Positions 28,983-38,897 of a DNA stretch of 64,000 nucleotides are shown here, piece by piece. The notes below the pieces were generated by a model. That model was not told the DNA's origin. It worked only from the letters and a program-made list of their open reading frames with translations, and ran no database searches. Source of the stretch: Cyanobacterium sp. HL-69. Lineage in GTDB: Bacteria; Cyanobacteriota; Cyanobacteriia; Cyanobacteriales; Cyanobacteriaceae. Positions within the stretch are counted from its first letter, which is position 1, and every line of letters begins with the position of its first letter. The stretch is taken from contig CP024912.1 in the NCBI GenBank assembly GCA_002813895.1, positions 2,635,836 to 2,699,835 on the forward strand, read 5' to 3'. Made by a program: the position numbers and the translations under genes.

Positions 28983-29153
28983 TTAATTGCCCTTTCTTGC
29001 CACAACTGATTTGGCTGTACCTCGCTTACCTGCGATCGCCACTCCCCCCAAACCAGGATCAACGGCGGCCAAGAGCAAAGCCGTTTTGATGGCTTGTTGT
29101 CCGATAACTGCCGTTAAAGGAAAATTTATATCTTTAGTGGTTAAAGTTGGCAT
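28983..29153 (-). pseudogene. Truncated duplicate of the chlD 5' end
   Basis: An ATG at 29151-29153 opens 56 codons. The first 53 match ChlD with only three changes (A34G, I38V, M51V), through the nucleotide-binding loop GKRGTAKS, then diverge into KGN and a stop. By eye the DNA is about 87% identical to the start of chlD at 25970-26128, with 46 bp unchanged, and most changes are silent. The upstream ACCGTACATT motif is also duplicated. Translation would give a useless stub, so I call it a pseudogene fragment. Confidence 0.9.
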
Positions 29154-29316
29154 TAATAATTAATATAGCTTTTTAAAATGGTCACTTTTAATCTATCAAA
29201 CGTATATCTTACCGTACATTCGCCATGGATCACGGAAACATGAAGGGAACAATAACTTTTTGATCTTTTCTCCTAAAAACAAACTATCATTTCATGGACG
29301 TAAATTGAATAAAGCC

Positions 29317-30405
29317 ATGAATAAAAAAAATCTGATATTCGGTACTCTTTTAATTTTTATACCCATGTCCATTGCTGGTCATTTCCTCCATTGGGGAGAA
29401 ACCTTCATTTTTATCACCGCAGCCTTAGCTATTATTCCTTTAGCGGCTTTTATGGGGGAAGCCACCGAAGAAATTGCGGTAGTTGTAGGCCCTAATTTGG
29501 GGGGATTACTAAATGCCACCTTTGGTAATGCGACGGAATTAATTTTGGCTTTTATTGCCCTCAAAAGTGGTTTAGTGGCCGTGGTAAAAGCAACCCTAAC
29601 AGGTTCTATTATTGGCAACTTACTATTGGTAATGGGTTTTTCTATGCTGTTGGGCGGACTACGCTTCAAGGAACAAAATTTTCAACCCACCACTGCTCGT
29701 TTAAATGCTTCTGTGATGAATTTAGCTGTCATTGCGATTTTACTACCTACAGCGGTGCAATATACATCGACGGGTATAGAATCGATTACCCTACAAAAAT
29801 TATCGGTAGCAGTGGCAATAGTATTAATTCTCGTTTATTTGCTTACATTACTTTTTTCTATGAAAACCCATTCCTATCTTTATGATGTGGGCATAGCTGA
29901 AAATGAGGAGGAAGGAGAAGAAGCTTATCAACCTAATCTATGGTTATGGATAGGAGTTTTATTAATTGTAACAGTGGGCGTGGCGATCGAGTCAGAGTTG
30001 TTGGTAGAATCTTTGGAAGTTGCTACGGCAGATTTAGGATTGCCCACTCTGTTTACAGGGGTGATCTTTTTGCCTATTATTGGTAATGCAGCAGAACACG
30101 CCACGGCAGTAACGGTTGCCATGAAGGATAAAATGGATTTATCTGTATCCGTTGCCCTCGGTTCTAGTTTACAGATTGCTTTATTTGTTGCTCCTGTATT
30201 GGTCATTGCTGGATGGTTTATGGGGCAACCTATGGATTTGAATTTTAATCCCTTTGAATTAGTTGCGGTTATGGTATCAGTATTAATTGCTAATTCTATT
30301 AGCTCTGATGGTAATTCTAATTGGTTAGAAGGGGCTTTACTTTTGGCTACCTATGCGGTGGTTTCTCTTGCTTTCTTTTATCATCCTGCCATTGAAGGAT
30401 TATAA
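29317..30405 (+). CDS. Calcium/proton antiporter (CaCA/CAX family)
   Basis: An 11-helix exchanger that exports Ca2+ against H+. Two conserved repeats are visible: GNATELILAFIALKSGLV (about residue 72) and GNAAEHATAVTVAMKDK (about 253), whose Glu residues bind Ca2+. An acidic loop (ENEEEGEEAY) separates the halves. I start at the ATG at 29317, giving MNKKNLIFGTLL; the frame extends up to a TTG at 29260, but those extra 19 residues are not typical. The gene is divergent from the duplicated chlD fragment. Confidence 0.9.
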   Translation: MNKKNLIFGTLLIFIPMSIAGHFLHWGETFIFITAALAIIPLAAFMGEATEEIAVVVGPNLGGLLNATFGNATELILAFIALKSGLVAVVKATLTGSIIGNLLLVMGFSMLLGGLRFKEQNFQPTTARLNASVMNLAVIAILLPTAVQYTSTGIESITLQKLSVAVAIVLILVYLLTLLFSMKTHSYLYDVGIAENEEEGEEAYQPNLWLWIGVLLIVTVGVAIESELLVESLEVATADLGLPTLFTGVIFLPIIGNAAEHATAVTVAMKDKMDLSVSVALGSSLQIALFVAPVLVIAGWFMGQPMDLNFNPFELVAVMVSVLIANSISSDGNSNWLEGALLLATYAVVSLAFFYHPAIEGL

Positions 30406-30635
30406 ATTTTTTTTATCGAGGAGTTGGGAAAGTTGGCAATTTTGACCTTAAATAAGATATTCATTAATCATAAATATCTTAGATGAAGAGGTTAGTTTTG
30501 TGGTAATTTTTGATTTAATTCAGTTAATACAAGTACCGTAAGGATTTCCCACCTTCGATACTTCTCTCATCATATTTTTGTCAATAAATGATTTAGGATT
30601 ACTATATATTTATTTCTTTATTCTTAATCATTTAC

Positions 30636-31928
30636 ATGATCCAGTTTCTGTTTGGTTTAGTTATCGGATTAAGTTTTTTTTTCTGGAAACAACGTCAAGT
30701 TGATAAGCAGTTAAATAATGTTCTCCACTCCTTATCTAACTTTGAACAAATTCCATCTTTATCAAAAGTTAGTCAAGTGAGAAGAACTGTTAATTTATTA
30801 AATGAAGATTATACTTTATTACTCAATGAACGAGATTTATTTAAACAAATTCTTGATAAAGCTCCATTTGGCTATCTTAGAATAGATGCAGACAATCATT
30901 TAATTGAATGTAATAAACAAGCTAAAAAATTACTTTTTATTCAACGATGGAATCCAGAAAAGTCAAGACTTTTTTTAGAGTTAGTTCGATCTTATGAACT
31001 AGATCAATTAATTCAACAGGCGAGAAAAACAGCTCATAAATTAAGTATTAAATGGAGTTTTTTCCCTACTTCTAATTATATTTTAGATGATGCAAATATT
31101 AATAATAATATTGAAAGTTATGAACCTATTTTTTTAAAGGCGATCGCCCTCCCTGTAGAAGATGATCAAGTAATTATAATTATTGAAAATAGACAAATAA
31201 TTAAGGAATTATCCCAAAAAAGAGAACAGGCTTACACTGATTTGAGTCATGAATTAAGAACTCCCCTTACATCTATGTCTTTGTTAGCCGAAACACTAAT
31301 TAAGCATAATGAAAACAATAATAAAATTTGGGCAGAGCAAATTTATCAAGAAATTAACCGCCTCATTAACCTTGTAGAAAATTGGTTGAAAATTGCTCAA
31401 TTAGATGGAAATCCTTATGATAATTTACAATGGCAAAAATTAGATTTACAGCAATTAATTATTTCTGCTTGGCAATCTTTAGCAATTTTAGCAGAAAAAG
31501 AACAAATTTCTTTAGAATATAAAGGACTAGAAAATTTAATTATTGGCGCTGATTTAAACTGCTTAACTCAGGTTTTTGTAAACTTATTTGACAATAGCAT
31601 TAAACATACGGGTACCAATGGCAGGATTACTGTTAATGTCACAGAATCAAACCTAGATCAGCCAATAATAACTATTGATGTCATAGATAATGGTAATGGT
31701 TTTAACCCTAAAGATTTACCTCATATTTTTGAAAGACTTTACCGTGGCGATAAATCTAGGGCAAGAACATCGAGAGAGGGCAGTGGACTCGGTTTGAGCA
31801 TTGTGAAACAGATTATTAATGCCCACGGCGGTTCTATTTCCGCTCAAAATCACCCCACAACTAAAGGGGCTTGGTTTCAGATATGTTTCCCTAAAAATCT
31901 TTCGAAGACAGAAGAATCATTACTATAA
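30636..31928 (+). CDS. Membrane-associated sensor histidine kinase, SphS-like
   Basis: A 430-residue histidine kinase: one hydrophobic N-terminal segment (IQFLFGLVIGLSFFFW), a PAS domain (about 65-190), HisKA with phospho-acceptor His205 in DLSHELRTPLTS, and an ATPase domain with DNSIKHTG, DNGNGF and GSGLGLSIVKQII. Architecture and length resemble SphS, the cyanobacterial phosphate-limitation sensor (PhoR group). No response regulator gene lies next to it, so the partner must be elsewhere. The SphS assignment is inference. Confidence 0.85.
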   Translation: MIQFLFGLVIGLSFFFWKQRQVDKQLNNVLHSLSNFEQIPSLSKVSQVRRTVNLLNEDYTLLLNERDLFKQILDKAPFGYLRIDADNHLIECNKQAKKLLFIQRWNPEKSRLFLELVRSYELDQLIQQARKTAHKLSIKWSFFPTSNYILDDANINNNIESYEPIFLKAIALPVEDDQVIIIIENRQIIKELSQKREQAYTDLSHELRTPLTSMSLLAETLIKHNENNNKIWAEQIYQEINRLINLVENWLKIAQLDGNPYDNLQWQKLDLQQLIISAWQSLAILAEKEQISLEYKGLENLIIGADLNCLTQVFVNLFDNSIKHTGTNGRITVNVTESNLDQPIITIDVIDNGNGFNPKDLPHIFERLYRGDKSRARTSREGSGLGLSIVKQIINAHGGSISAQNHPTTKGAWFQICFPKNLSKTEESLL

Positions 31929-32023
31929 TCTGATTTCAAGATAACAAAAAAACAAATACTAACCTACTAAAAATGCTAAATGGCGAAGTTACAGGAATTG
32001 AGATTTAGAAGATAAAATCGAAT

Positions 32024-32040
32024 GGTGGGCAATGCCCACC
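32024..32040. repeat. REP-like palindrome, copy 2
   Basis: GGTGGGCAATGCCCACC, a nearly perfect palindrome, sits between the convergent ends of the histidine kinase and chlN, eight bp from the chlN stop. It could act as a bidirectional transcript end. Copies 1 and 3 are at 27234 and 45514. Confidence 0.65.
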
Positions 32041-32047
32041 CTACAGA

Positions 32048-33448
<1,401 letters not shown>

Positions 33449-33479
33449 TTACTCCTATGTATAGATTTTTGTGTAGGTA

Positions 33480-33605
33480 GGCAATGGGGAATAGGCAATA
33501 GTAGATGACCCTAAATATAGGGTTTATTATTAAGGTTGGTATTTTTCAAGTTCCCCCTCTCCCCTTTTAAGGGGAGATACCAAAGGCAGAGGGGTAGGGA
33601 TTTAG
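33480..33605. repeat. Intergenic repeats between chlL and chlN
   Basis: GCAATGGGGAATAGGCAATAG (33481-33501) belongs to a family of CCCATTGCCTATTCC-like repeats, also at 42981, 60162 and 62611. A perfect nine-pair hairpin, TCTCCCCTT/AAGGGGAGA (33558-33577), lies in a C-rich stretch. It could stabilise or split the chlL-chlN transcript. Confidence 0.5.
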
Positions 33606-33662
33606 GGAGTAAAACCCATAATCTAAGAAAGTTTTATTATTCATTCTCAATTATCAATTAAC

Positions 33663-34535
33663 TTAAACCATCATCAAATCAAGCTCATCAACTTCTTGCT
33701 TAGGTGCATCTTCGGGGGGATTGAGATAATAATCAGAAAGTAAAGTAAATAAATCTCTGTCTTGGGCTTCACTAGGCACAACCCCCTCTGGCATTGCCAA
33801 AATTTGATCGGCAATATTGAGATAATAATCGCATACATAACTTAAACTAGGATCTTTTTCGGTCATTTCAAACAAGGTTTTACCCTTAACCCTTGATACC
33901 CGTATATCTTCAATGAGGGGTAATACTTCCAATACAGGCATGGCTACATGGGAGATGTATTTATCAATTAAATCTCTTTTTGAGGTACGATTACCGATCA
34001 AACCCGCTAGGCGTAAAGTGTGGGTACGCGCTTTTTCTCTGACGGAGGCGGCGATACGATTGGCGGCAAATAAGGCATCAAAACCATTATCGGTGACAAT
34101 GAGACAATAATCAGCATAGTTAAGGGGCGCTGCAAAACCACCGCAAACAACGTCTCCCAATACATCAAACAAAATTACATCATACTCATCAAAAGCGTTC
34201 AATTCTTTAAGCAGTTTGACAGTTTCACCCACTACATAACCACCACAACCTGCGCCTGCAGGAGGGCCTCCTGCTTCGACACAATCCACCCCTGCATAAC
34301 CTTTATAAATTACATCTTCGGGCCAAATGTCTTCATAATGAAAATCTTTTTCTTGGAGGGTGTCAATAATAGTGGGAATTAAAAACCCTGTCAGGGTAAA
34401 GGTGCTATCGTGTTTCGGGTCGCAACCTATTTGTAGTACTTTTTTTCCTCTTTTGGCTAGGGCTGTGGAAATATTACAGCTGGTGGTGGATTTACCGATA
34501 CCGCCTTTTCCGTAAACTGCTAATGTCAATGTCAT
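33663..34535 (-). CDS. chlL: Light-independent protochlorophyllide reductase ATPase ChlL
   Basis: NifH-like iron-sulfur ATPase that donates electrons to ChlN-ChlB. P-loop [14 protein letters not shown] at residues 8-21; cysteines for the bridging 4Fe-4S cluster in [10 protein letters not shown] (about 95) and [11 protein letters not shown] (about 129). The protein is complete at 290 residues. Transcribed ahead of chlN. The 455-bp region upstream is AT-rich and must hold the operon promoter. Confidence 0.97.
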   Translation of the reverse strand: MTLTLAVYGKGGIGKSTTSCNISTALAKRGKKVLQIGCDPKHDSTFTLTGFLIPTIIDTLQEKDFHYEDIWPEDVIYKGYAGVDCVEAGGPPAGAGCGGYVVGETVKLLKELNAFDEYDVILFDVLGDVVCGGFAAPLNYADYCLIVTDNGFDALFAANRIAASVREKARTHTLRLAGLIGNRTSKRDLIDKYISHVAMPVLEVLPLIEDIRVSRVKGKTLFEMTEKDPSLSYVCDYYLNIADQILAMPEGVVPSEAQDRDLFTLLSDYYLNPPEDAPKQEVDELDLMMV

Positions 34536-34990
34536 TTTGTCAAACTCCAGAATTTTGCTCTGTTTGCATTATTGACTAATTTTTTATTTTTAACAGGATA
34601 GTTTGTATCGTAATTGCCTTTAAAAGAGATTAAAAGTTTTTTTGAGCTTAATAAAGACGTTTAATGTTGTTAAAAATCTCTTTAATCTTAAGTAAATGAT
34701 TTAATTAAGTTTTTTATTTATAAAATACTATAATTACTACCAAAAGCAAAAAATATAATCAAAAATATGTAAAATAACTTATTATGTTGAAAAGGTATAT
34801 GGATAAAGGTTTTTGGCTTTTTTAAAATTTAGTATCATCATAACGGTTTGGTTTTGTTTATAATTAATTAAGATTGACCTTGTAACCTTTTGATTAATAG
34901 GCTTTTTGAGTGTTTACTGGGTTAATATTTTGGAATTATGATAGGTTTTCTCAAACGGAATGTTAACATTTGCTACGATTTGATTTTTAG
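34536..34990. other. Upstream region of chlL (455 bp)
   Basis: A very AT-rich spacer between the divergent chlL and a small membrane protein gene. It must carry the chlL promoter, but I find no clear operator, hairpin or RNA gene in it. Confidence 0.35.
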
Positions 34991-35194
34991 ATGGGAAAAA
35001 TGCGTATAAATACTCAGACTGTTACCAAGGTATTAAGAATTCTAACGATTACCACTGTCCCTTTATCGATGATTGTTTATTTGTTGAGAGGTTTGGGGTT
35101 ACTTGGTTTTTTGTATGGATGGGTGGTAATTTTGTTGATTATGACAGCAATATTTAGTTCTATTTTCTTTTTCATCGAAAAAACTTATTACTAA
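34991..35194 (+). CDS. Small two-helix membrane protein, unknown
   Basis: A 67-residue protein with a short basic N terminus and two hydrophobic helices (ITTVPLSMIVYLLRGLGLL and YGWVVILLIMTAIFSSIFFF) separated by a Gly-rich turn. I do not recognise it. An in-frame ATG three codons downstream (MRINTQ) is an alternative start. It precedes two insertion sequences and shows no link to the chl genes beyond position. Confidence 0.5.
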   Translation: MGKMRINTQTVTKVLRILTITTVPLSMIVYLLRGLGLLGFLYGWVVILLIMTAIFSSIFFFIEKTYY

Positions 35195-35222
35195 ATCAAA
35201 TAACTGATGTTACGCAAAAATA

Positions 35223-36252
35223 TAGCATTTACTGAAGTTATGAGGTACAGTAAAGTTAAGTATTTTTAAAATTAAAGTTAATCAGAAAATGAAATCTTAT
35301 TCCAAGGATTTTAGAGAAAAGATTATAGAGGTACGTGAGCAAGAAAAAATATCGATTCGAGGATTAGCAGCTCGTTTTTGTGTAGCTAAAAGTTTCATCC
35401 AGAAAATTGTCAAACAGTATCAAGAAACAGGGGACATATCTCCTCGTCCAAGGGGAGGAGGTAAAAAGCCGAAAGTGTCCTCAGAAGATTTAATCATTCT
35501 TGAAGAAATTATTGAGCAAAATAATGATTGTACATTAAGAGAATTATGTGCCTTATTAGAGTTAAAAACAGGAATAACCGTTAGTACGTCTACAATGAAT
35601 AGACTCTGTGGAAAATTAAACTTAACCGTCAAAAAAAACCTTGCACGCTACAGAAAAACACAGCCAGAGAGTTCAATTAAAACGTTGTGAATATTGGAAT
35701 TAAATTAGACACATCAAAGAAGAAGACCTAATATTTATCGATGAATCGGGAGTAAATTTAGCCCTAGTAAGATTATATGCTCGAAGTTTGAAAGGGGAAA
35801 GAGCTAAAGGAGAAAAACCACAAAAAAGAGGGAAAAATGTTTCCATATTAGGTGCTTTATCATTAAAGGGAGTCATAGCTTCGATGAATATATATGGTTC
35901 AGTAGATGGATTAACATTTGAGGCTTTCATCATCACCCAACTAATTCCGAAACTATGGAAAGGAGCTTGTGTTGTCATGGATAATGCTAAAATTCATTTG
36001 GGAAAAATCATTAGACAAGAAATAGAAAAGGTAGGGGCAAAGTTAGTTTATTTATCACCATACTCTCCAGATTTTTCCCCCATTGAAAATTTTTGGTCTA
36101 AGGTCAAAGCAATATTAAAAAAAATATCTCCTCGAACAAATTTTGATTTAGTTCAGGCTATTGATTTAGCAATGGAAAAAGTAACAGAAAAAGATATTCA
36201 CCATTGGTTTACTCATTGCTGTTACTGTACCTCATAACTCAGGGAAACGCTA
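35223..36252 (+). mobile_element. IS630-family element A (inactivated)
   Basis: Inverted repeats of about 34 bp (35220-35253 and 36222-36255) share the inner half TTATGAGGTACAGTAA exactly. Ends read TAGC...GCTA flanked by TA (35221-35222 and 36253-36254), the usual TA target of the IS630/Tc1 superfamily. The transposase inside is broken. Confidence 0.85.
35289..36237 (+). pseudogene. IS630-family transposase, frameshifted and stopped
   Basis: The N-terminal helix-turn-helix part (35289-35690) is in one frame and ends after KNLARYRKT. The DDE part continues in another frame: LIFIDESG, CVVMDNAKIH and SPDFSPIENFW supply Asp, Asp and Glu. The second frame has a TAA at 35701-35703, after the first frame has already stopped at 35690. 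The two frames therefore do not overlap, and a programmed frameshift cannot join them. At least two lesions are needed to explain this. Confidence 0.85.
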
Positions 36253-36343
36253 TATAATTAGTTTGAGATGTTAAAAACGTTAGATGTTCATATTGTGTTT
36301 GTACACGTGGTGGGTAAGGGGCTAGGAGGGCTAGGAGTTGGGC

Positions 36344-36361
36344 AAGGGGCTTAAGCCCCTT
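36344..36361. repeat. 18-bp palindrome AAGGGGCTTAAGCCCCTT
   Basis: A perfect palindrome between the two IS630 elements. It is a close variant of AAGGGGTTTAAACCCCTT, found at the centre of the MITE-like elements at 47351 and 50544. Only the core is shared here. Confidence 0.6.
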
Positions 36362-36385
36362 ATTAAAATTTACAGATAAAACTTA

Positions 36386-37334
36386 TAGTCAATCAAAATA
36401 AGACTGAGACATTTAGCTAGTACAATAATTACAAATTATTTCATATAAAGTTATTGTACTATTGCTATACATTTTTGCTCTTTTTAAAGCACTAAAATCG
36501 TGTTCAATATCATTTAAATCTGGTGAATAAGTTGGTAAAAACATTACTAGATGACCTGCTTCTTCTACTAATTCTTTTATCATATTTTTTCGGTGGATTG
36601 GTGCATTATCCATTATTAGTATTGAAAATTGTTTTAGTGATGGTAATAAATACATTTTTAGCCATGATTCAACACTTTCTGCATTTAAACTTCCTGTAAA
36701 GATCATTGGAGCAATAAAATCTTTTTCTTTCTTTCTTCTTCCTGCTACTAAATTTTCTCTTTTTCCTCGTTTTCCTTGTTTCTCATCATAAATTTTTTTT
36801 CCTTTTTTTGACCACCCATAAATGCAAGTACTTATTTCCTCAAATCCTGACTCATCAATAAATACCATACTCTTACTTCCGTATTTTTTGACTAATTCTC
36901 TTAATTTTTGTAAGTATTCTATTCTTTGTTTTCTATTTCTTTCTCTATAACGTAACTGTTTTTTTTTCTTGTTATGTTCATTTTTTTGAATGCATGAGAT
37001 ATTGCTGACATTGTTACTCCAAATTTTTTCGCTCTATCTATTAATTTATCATCTGGATTTTTCACTACATCTTCATATAGTGCTGATTTATCTAATTTTC
37101 TTTGACGAGTTTTGACCACTGTTGGTCTTAAATCTTTTCTATTCAACCATCTATATATTGATGCTCTTGATATTCCAAATATTCTCGATGCTTTTGTTAC
37201 GTTACCTCTATTTTCTACATAGTCAATTACTTTTTGTCTTAATTCTATATCATGGGGCATTATACTTAAATATAAAAATAATTACTTCATCCATTATTTT
37301 ACCCTTGATTGGTTCATACTTAAGTAAAGTGACT
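36386..37334 (-). mobile_element. IS630-family element B (apparently intact)
   Basis: About 949 bp. The ends read TAGTCA inwards from both sides, each flanked by TA (36384-36385 and 37335-37336), as expected for IS630 insertion at TA. The inverted repeats are imperfect beyond the first nine bases (TTATAGTCA). It differs from element A in sequence and orientation, so the two are separate insertions. Confidence 0.75.
36413..37260 (-). CDS. IS630-family transposase made by -1 frameshift
   Basis: Two frames encode one transposase. The first (37260 to 36919, 113 residues) holds the DNA-binding domains (SRIFGISRASIYRWLNRKD). The second holds the DDE domain (MVFIDESGF, ILIMDNAPIH, SPDLNDIEHDF) and is open from 36958 to 36413. 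The first frame contains A AAA AAC at 36964-36958, in the correct phase for -1 slippage. Slipping there continues as QLRYRERNRKQRIEYLQ without a stop and fits IS630 proteins. Frameshifting is inferred from sequence. Confidence 0.75.
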
Positions 37335-37452
37335 ATAACTTATAAATGAGTGCGTAACGTCAGTCAAATAATAGAGTTATTAAATTTCATTACTTTAAGT
37401 GGAGTTACAATTTTATTGTTGTTTTTTCTACCTTTGCTAGGTTGATGGTTTT

Positions 37453-38868
37453 TTAAAGAGGGTTTAATGTATCGGCGACGACTCTGTTACGACCATTTTT
37501 TTTTGCTTTGTATAATGCTTTGTCTGCACTGTTAAGCAAATCTTCGGGAGAATAGTTGCAGGAAGGGGTGACGGTGGCAACTCCTAAACTGAGGGTGATA
37601 TACTGACTAATTTTTGATTTGTGGTGGACAAGATGAGCGTTTTCTACTTCTGTTTTAATGGTGTTGGCAATGATGAGGGCGCCTTGGGATGGTGTGTTGG
37701 GCAAAATGATGGCAAATTCTTCTCCTCCATATCTTGCTAAAAAATCCGATGACCTTTTTGCAATGGTATCCATGATACTGGCGACGGTTTTAAGACATTT
37801 ATCCCCTGCTTGATGTCCATAGAAGTCGTTATATAGTTTAAAGTAATCTACGTCACACAATATTAATGATAAAGGTTTTTGGGCGCGATCGCACCTAAAC
37901 CATTCATTTTTGAGACGAAAATCAAAGCTCTGTCGGTTATAGACATTTGTTAAACTATCGATAGTTGCTAGTCTATTTAATTTTAATTCCAAATTTTTTC
38001 GAGCGGTAATATCTCGAATAGTAATGGAAAAACCATCTCCTAATTTAACAGCGGTAATGTGAAACCAATTTTTCTTTCTATTATGAACGAGCTTAATATC
38101 TTTTTTGATGATACTATCATTTTCTACCACTTTCACAAGATATTTTAGTAAATCATATTTTTTTTTATTAATAAATTCTTTAAAAAGTAATTTATCGATT
38201 AAATTTTCTGTTTTTAAATTAAAAAAGTTAGCTGTAATAGGATTAACTAAAACACAACGAAAATCCTCAATTTCCCCTGTTTTATCATTTCTTACTGCTT
38301 CAAGGGCTGCAATACCATCAAGGGAAGAATTAAGAATACTAAAAATAAAAGCCCGTGATTGAGACAAAATTAATTCAGCTTCTTTTCTTTGTTTAATTTC
38401 TTCTTCTAATTTCTGCTGCTTAATTTGTAATAATTTTTTGTCTTTTTCTAATAGTCTTTTTTGAGCTTGAATGGTTAATTGACTATTTATTCTGGCTAAA
38501 ACTTCTTCCTCTTGAAATGGTTTTGTTATATAGTCAACTGCTCCTATTTCAAAGGCTTTTATTTTATCAAAAACATCGTTTAAAGCACTAATAAATATTA
38601 CAGGAATGTGCTGAGTAAGAGGATTCGATTTTAGTTTTTGACACACTTCATAACCATGCATAATGGGCATCAAAATATCAAGCAAAATTAAATCAGGCGG
38701 ATTTGATAGAGCCGCCATAAGGGCGGTTTCTCCATCTTGGGCTTTTTTTACCTTATACTTTTTACCCTTTAACATAGTAGCTAATACCCTTAAGTTAGCA
38801 GGTTGATCATCAACGATCAAAATACTTCCAATTAAATCATTTTCTGTTGATAGTTCATCGAAAGTCAT
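37453..38868 (-). CDS. Response regulator diguanylate cyclase (REC-PAS-GGDEF)
   Basis: A 471-residue output protein. The receiver (12-135) has DD at 20-21, phosphoacceptor D64 in ILLDILMP and the Lys in ITKPF. A coiled segment (135-170) leads to a PAS-like domain (170-290). The GGDEF domain (300-465) has the active motif GGEEF at 381-385 and the inhibitory I-site RSSD at 372-375, five residues ahead. It should make c-di-GMP and be feedback-controlled. It begins 29 bp after the Amt-histidine kinase gene in the same direction, which suggests one signalling operon. Confidence 0.93.
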   Translation of the reverse strand: MTFDELSTENDLIGSILIVDDQPANLRVLATMLKGKKYKVKKAQDGETALMAALSNPPDLILLDILMPIMHGYEVCQKLKSNPLTQHIPVIFISALNDVFDKIKAFEIGAVDYITKPFQEEEVLARINSQLTIQAQKRLLEKDKKLLQIKQQKLEEEIKQRKEAELILSQSRAFIFSILNSSLDGIAALEAVRNDKTGEIEDFRCVLVNPITANFFNLKTENLIDKLLFKEFINKKKYDLLKYLVKVVENDSIIKKDIKLVHNRKKNWFHITAVKLGDGFSITIRDITARKNLELKLNRLATIDSLTNVYNRQSFDFRLKNEWFRCDRAQKPLSLILCDVDYFKLYNDFYGHQAGDKCLKTVASIMDTIAKRSSDFLARYGGEEFAIILPNTPSQGALIIANTIKTEVENAHLVHHKSKISQYITLSLGVATVTPSCNYSPEDLLNSADKALYKAKKNGRNRVVADTLNPL

Positions 38869-38897
38869 TTTTTTAAGGGTATCGATAATAGTATATT

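Noticed and set aside
28838-29062. 74-residue minus-strand frame overlapping the chlD fragment
   Set aside because: It is an out-of-frame reading of the duplicated chlD start; the intact chlD has the same shadow (25711-26037). Real homology is in the other frame.
28838-29220. A second functional chlD gene
   Set aside because: The frame stops after 56 codons and lacks almost the whole protein.
35289-36237. Programmed frameshift in IS630 element A
   Set aside because: The two frames do not overlap: the first ends at 35690 and the second has a stop at 35701-35703.
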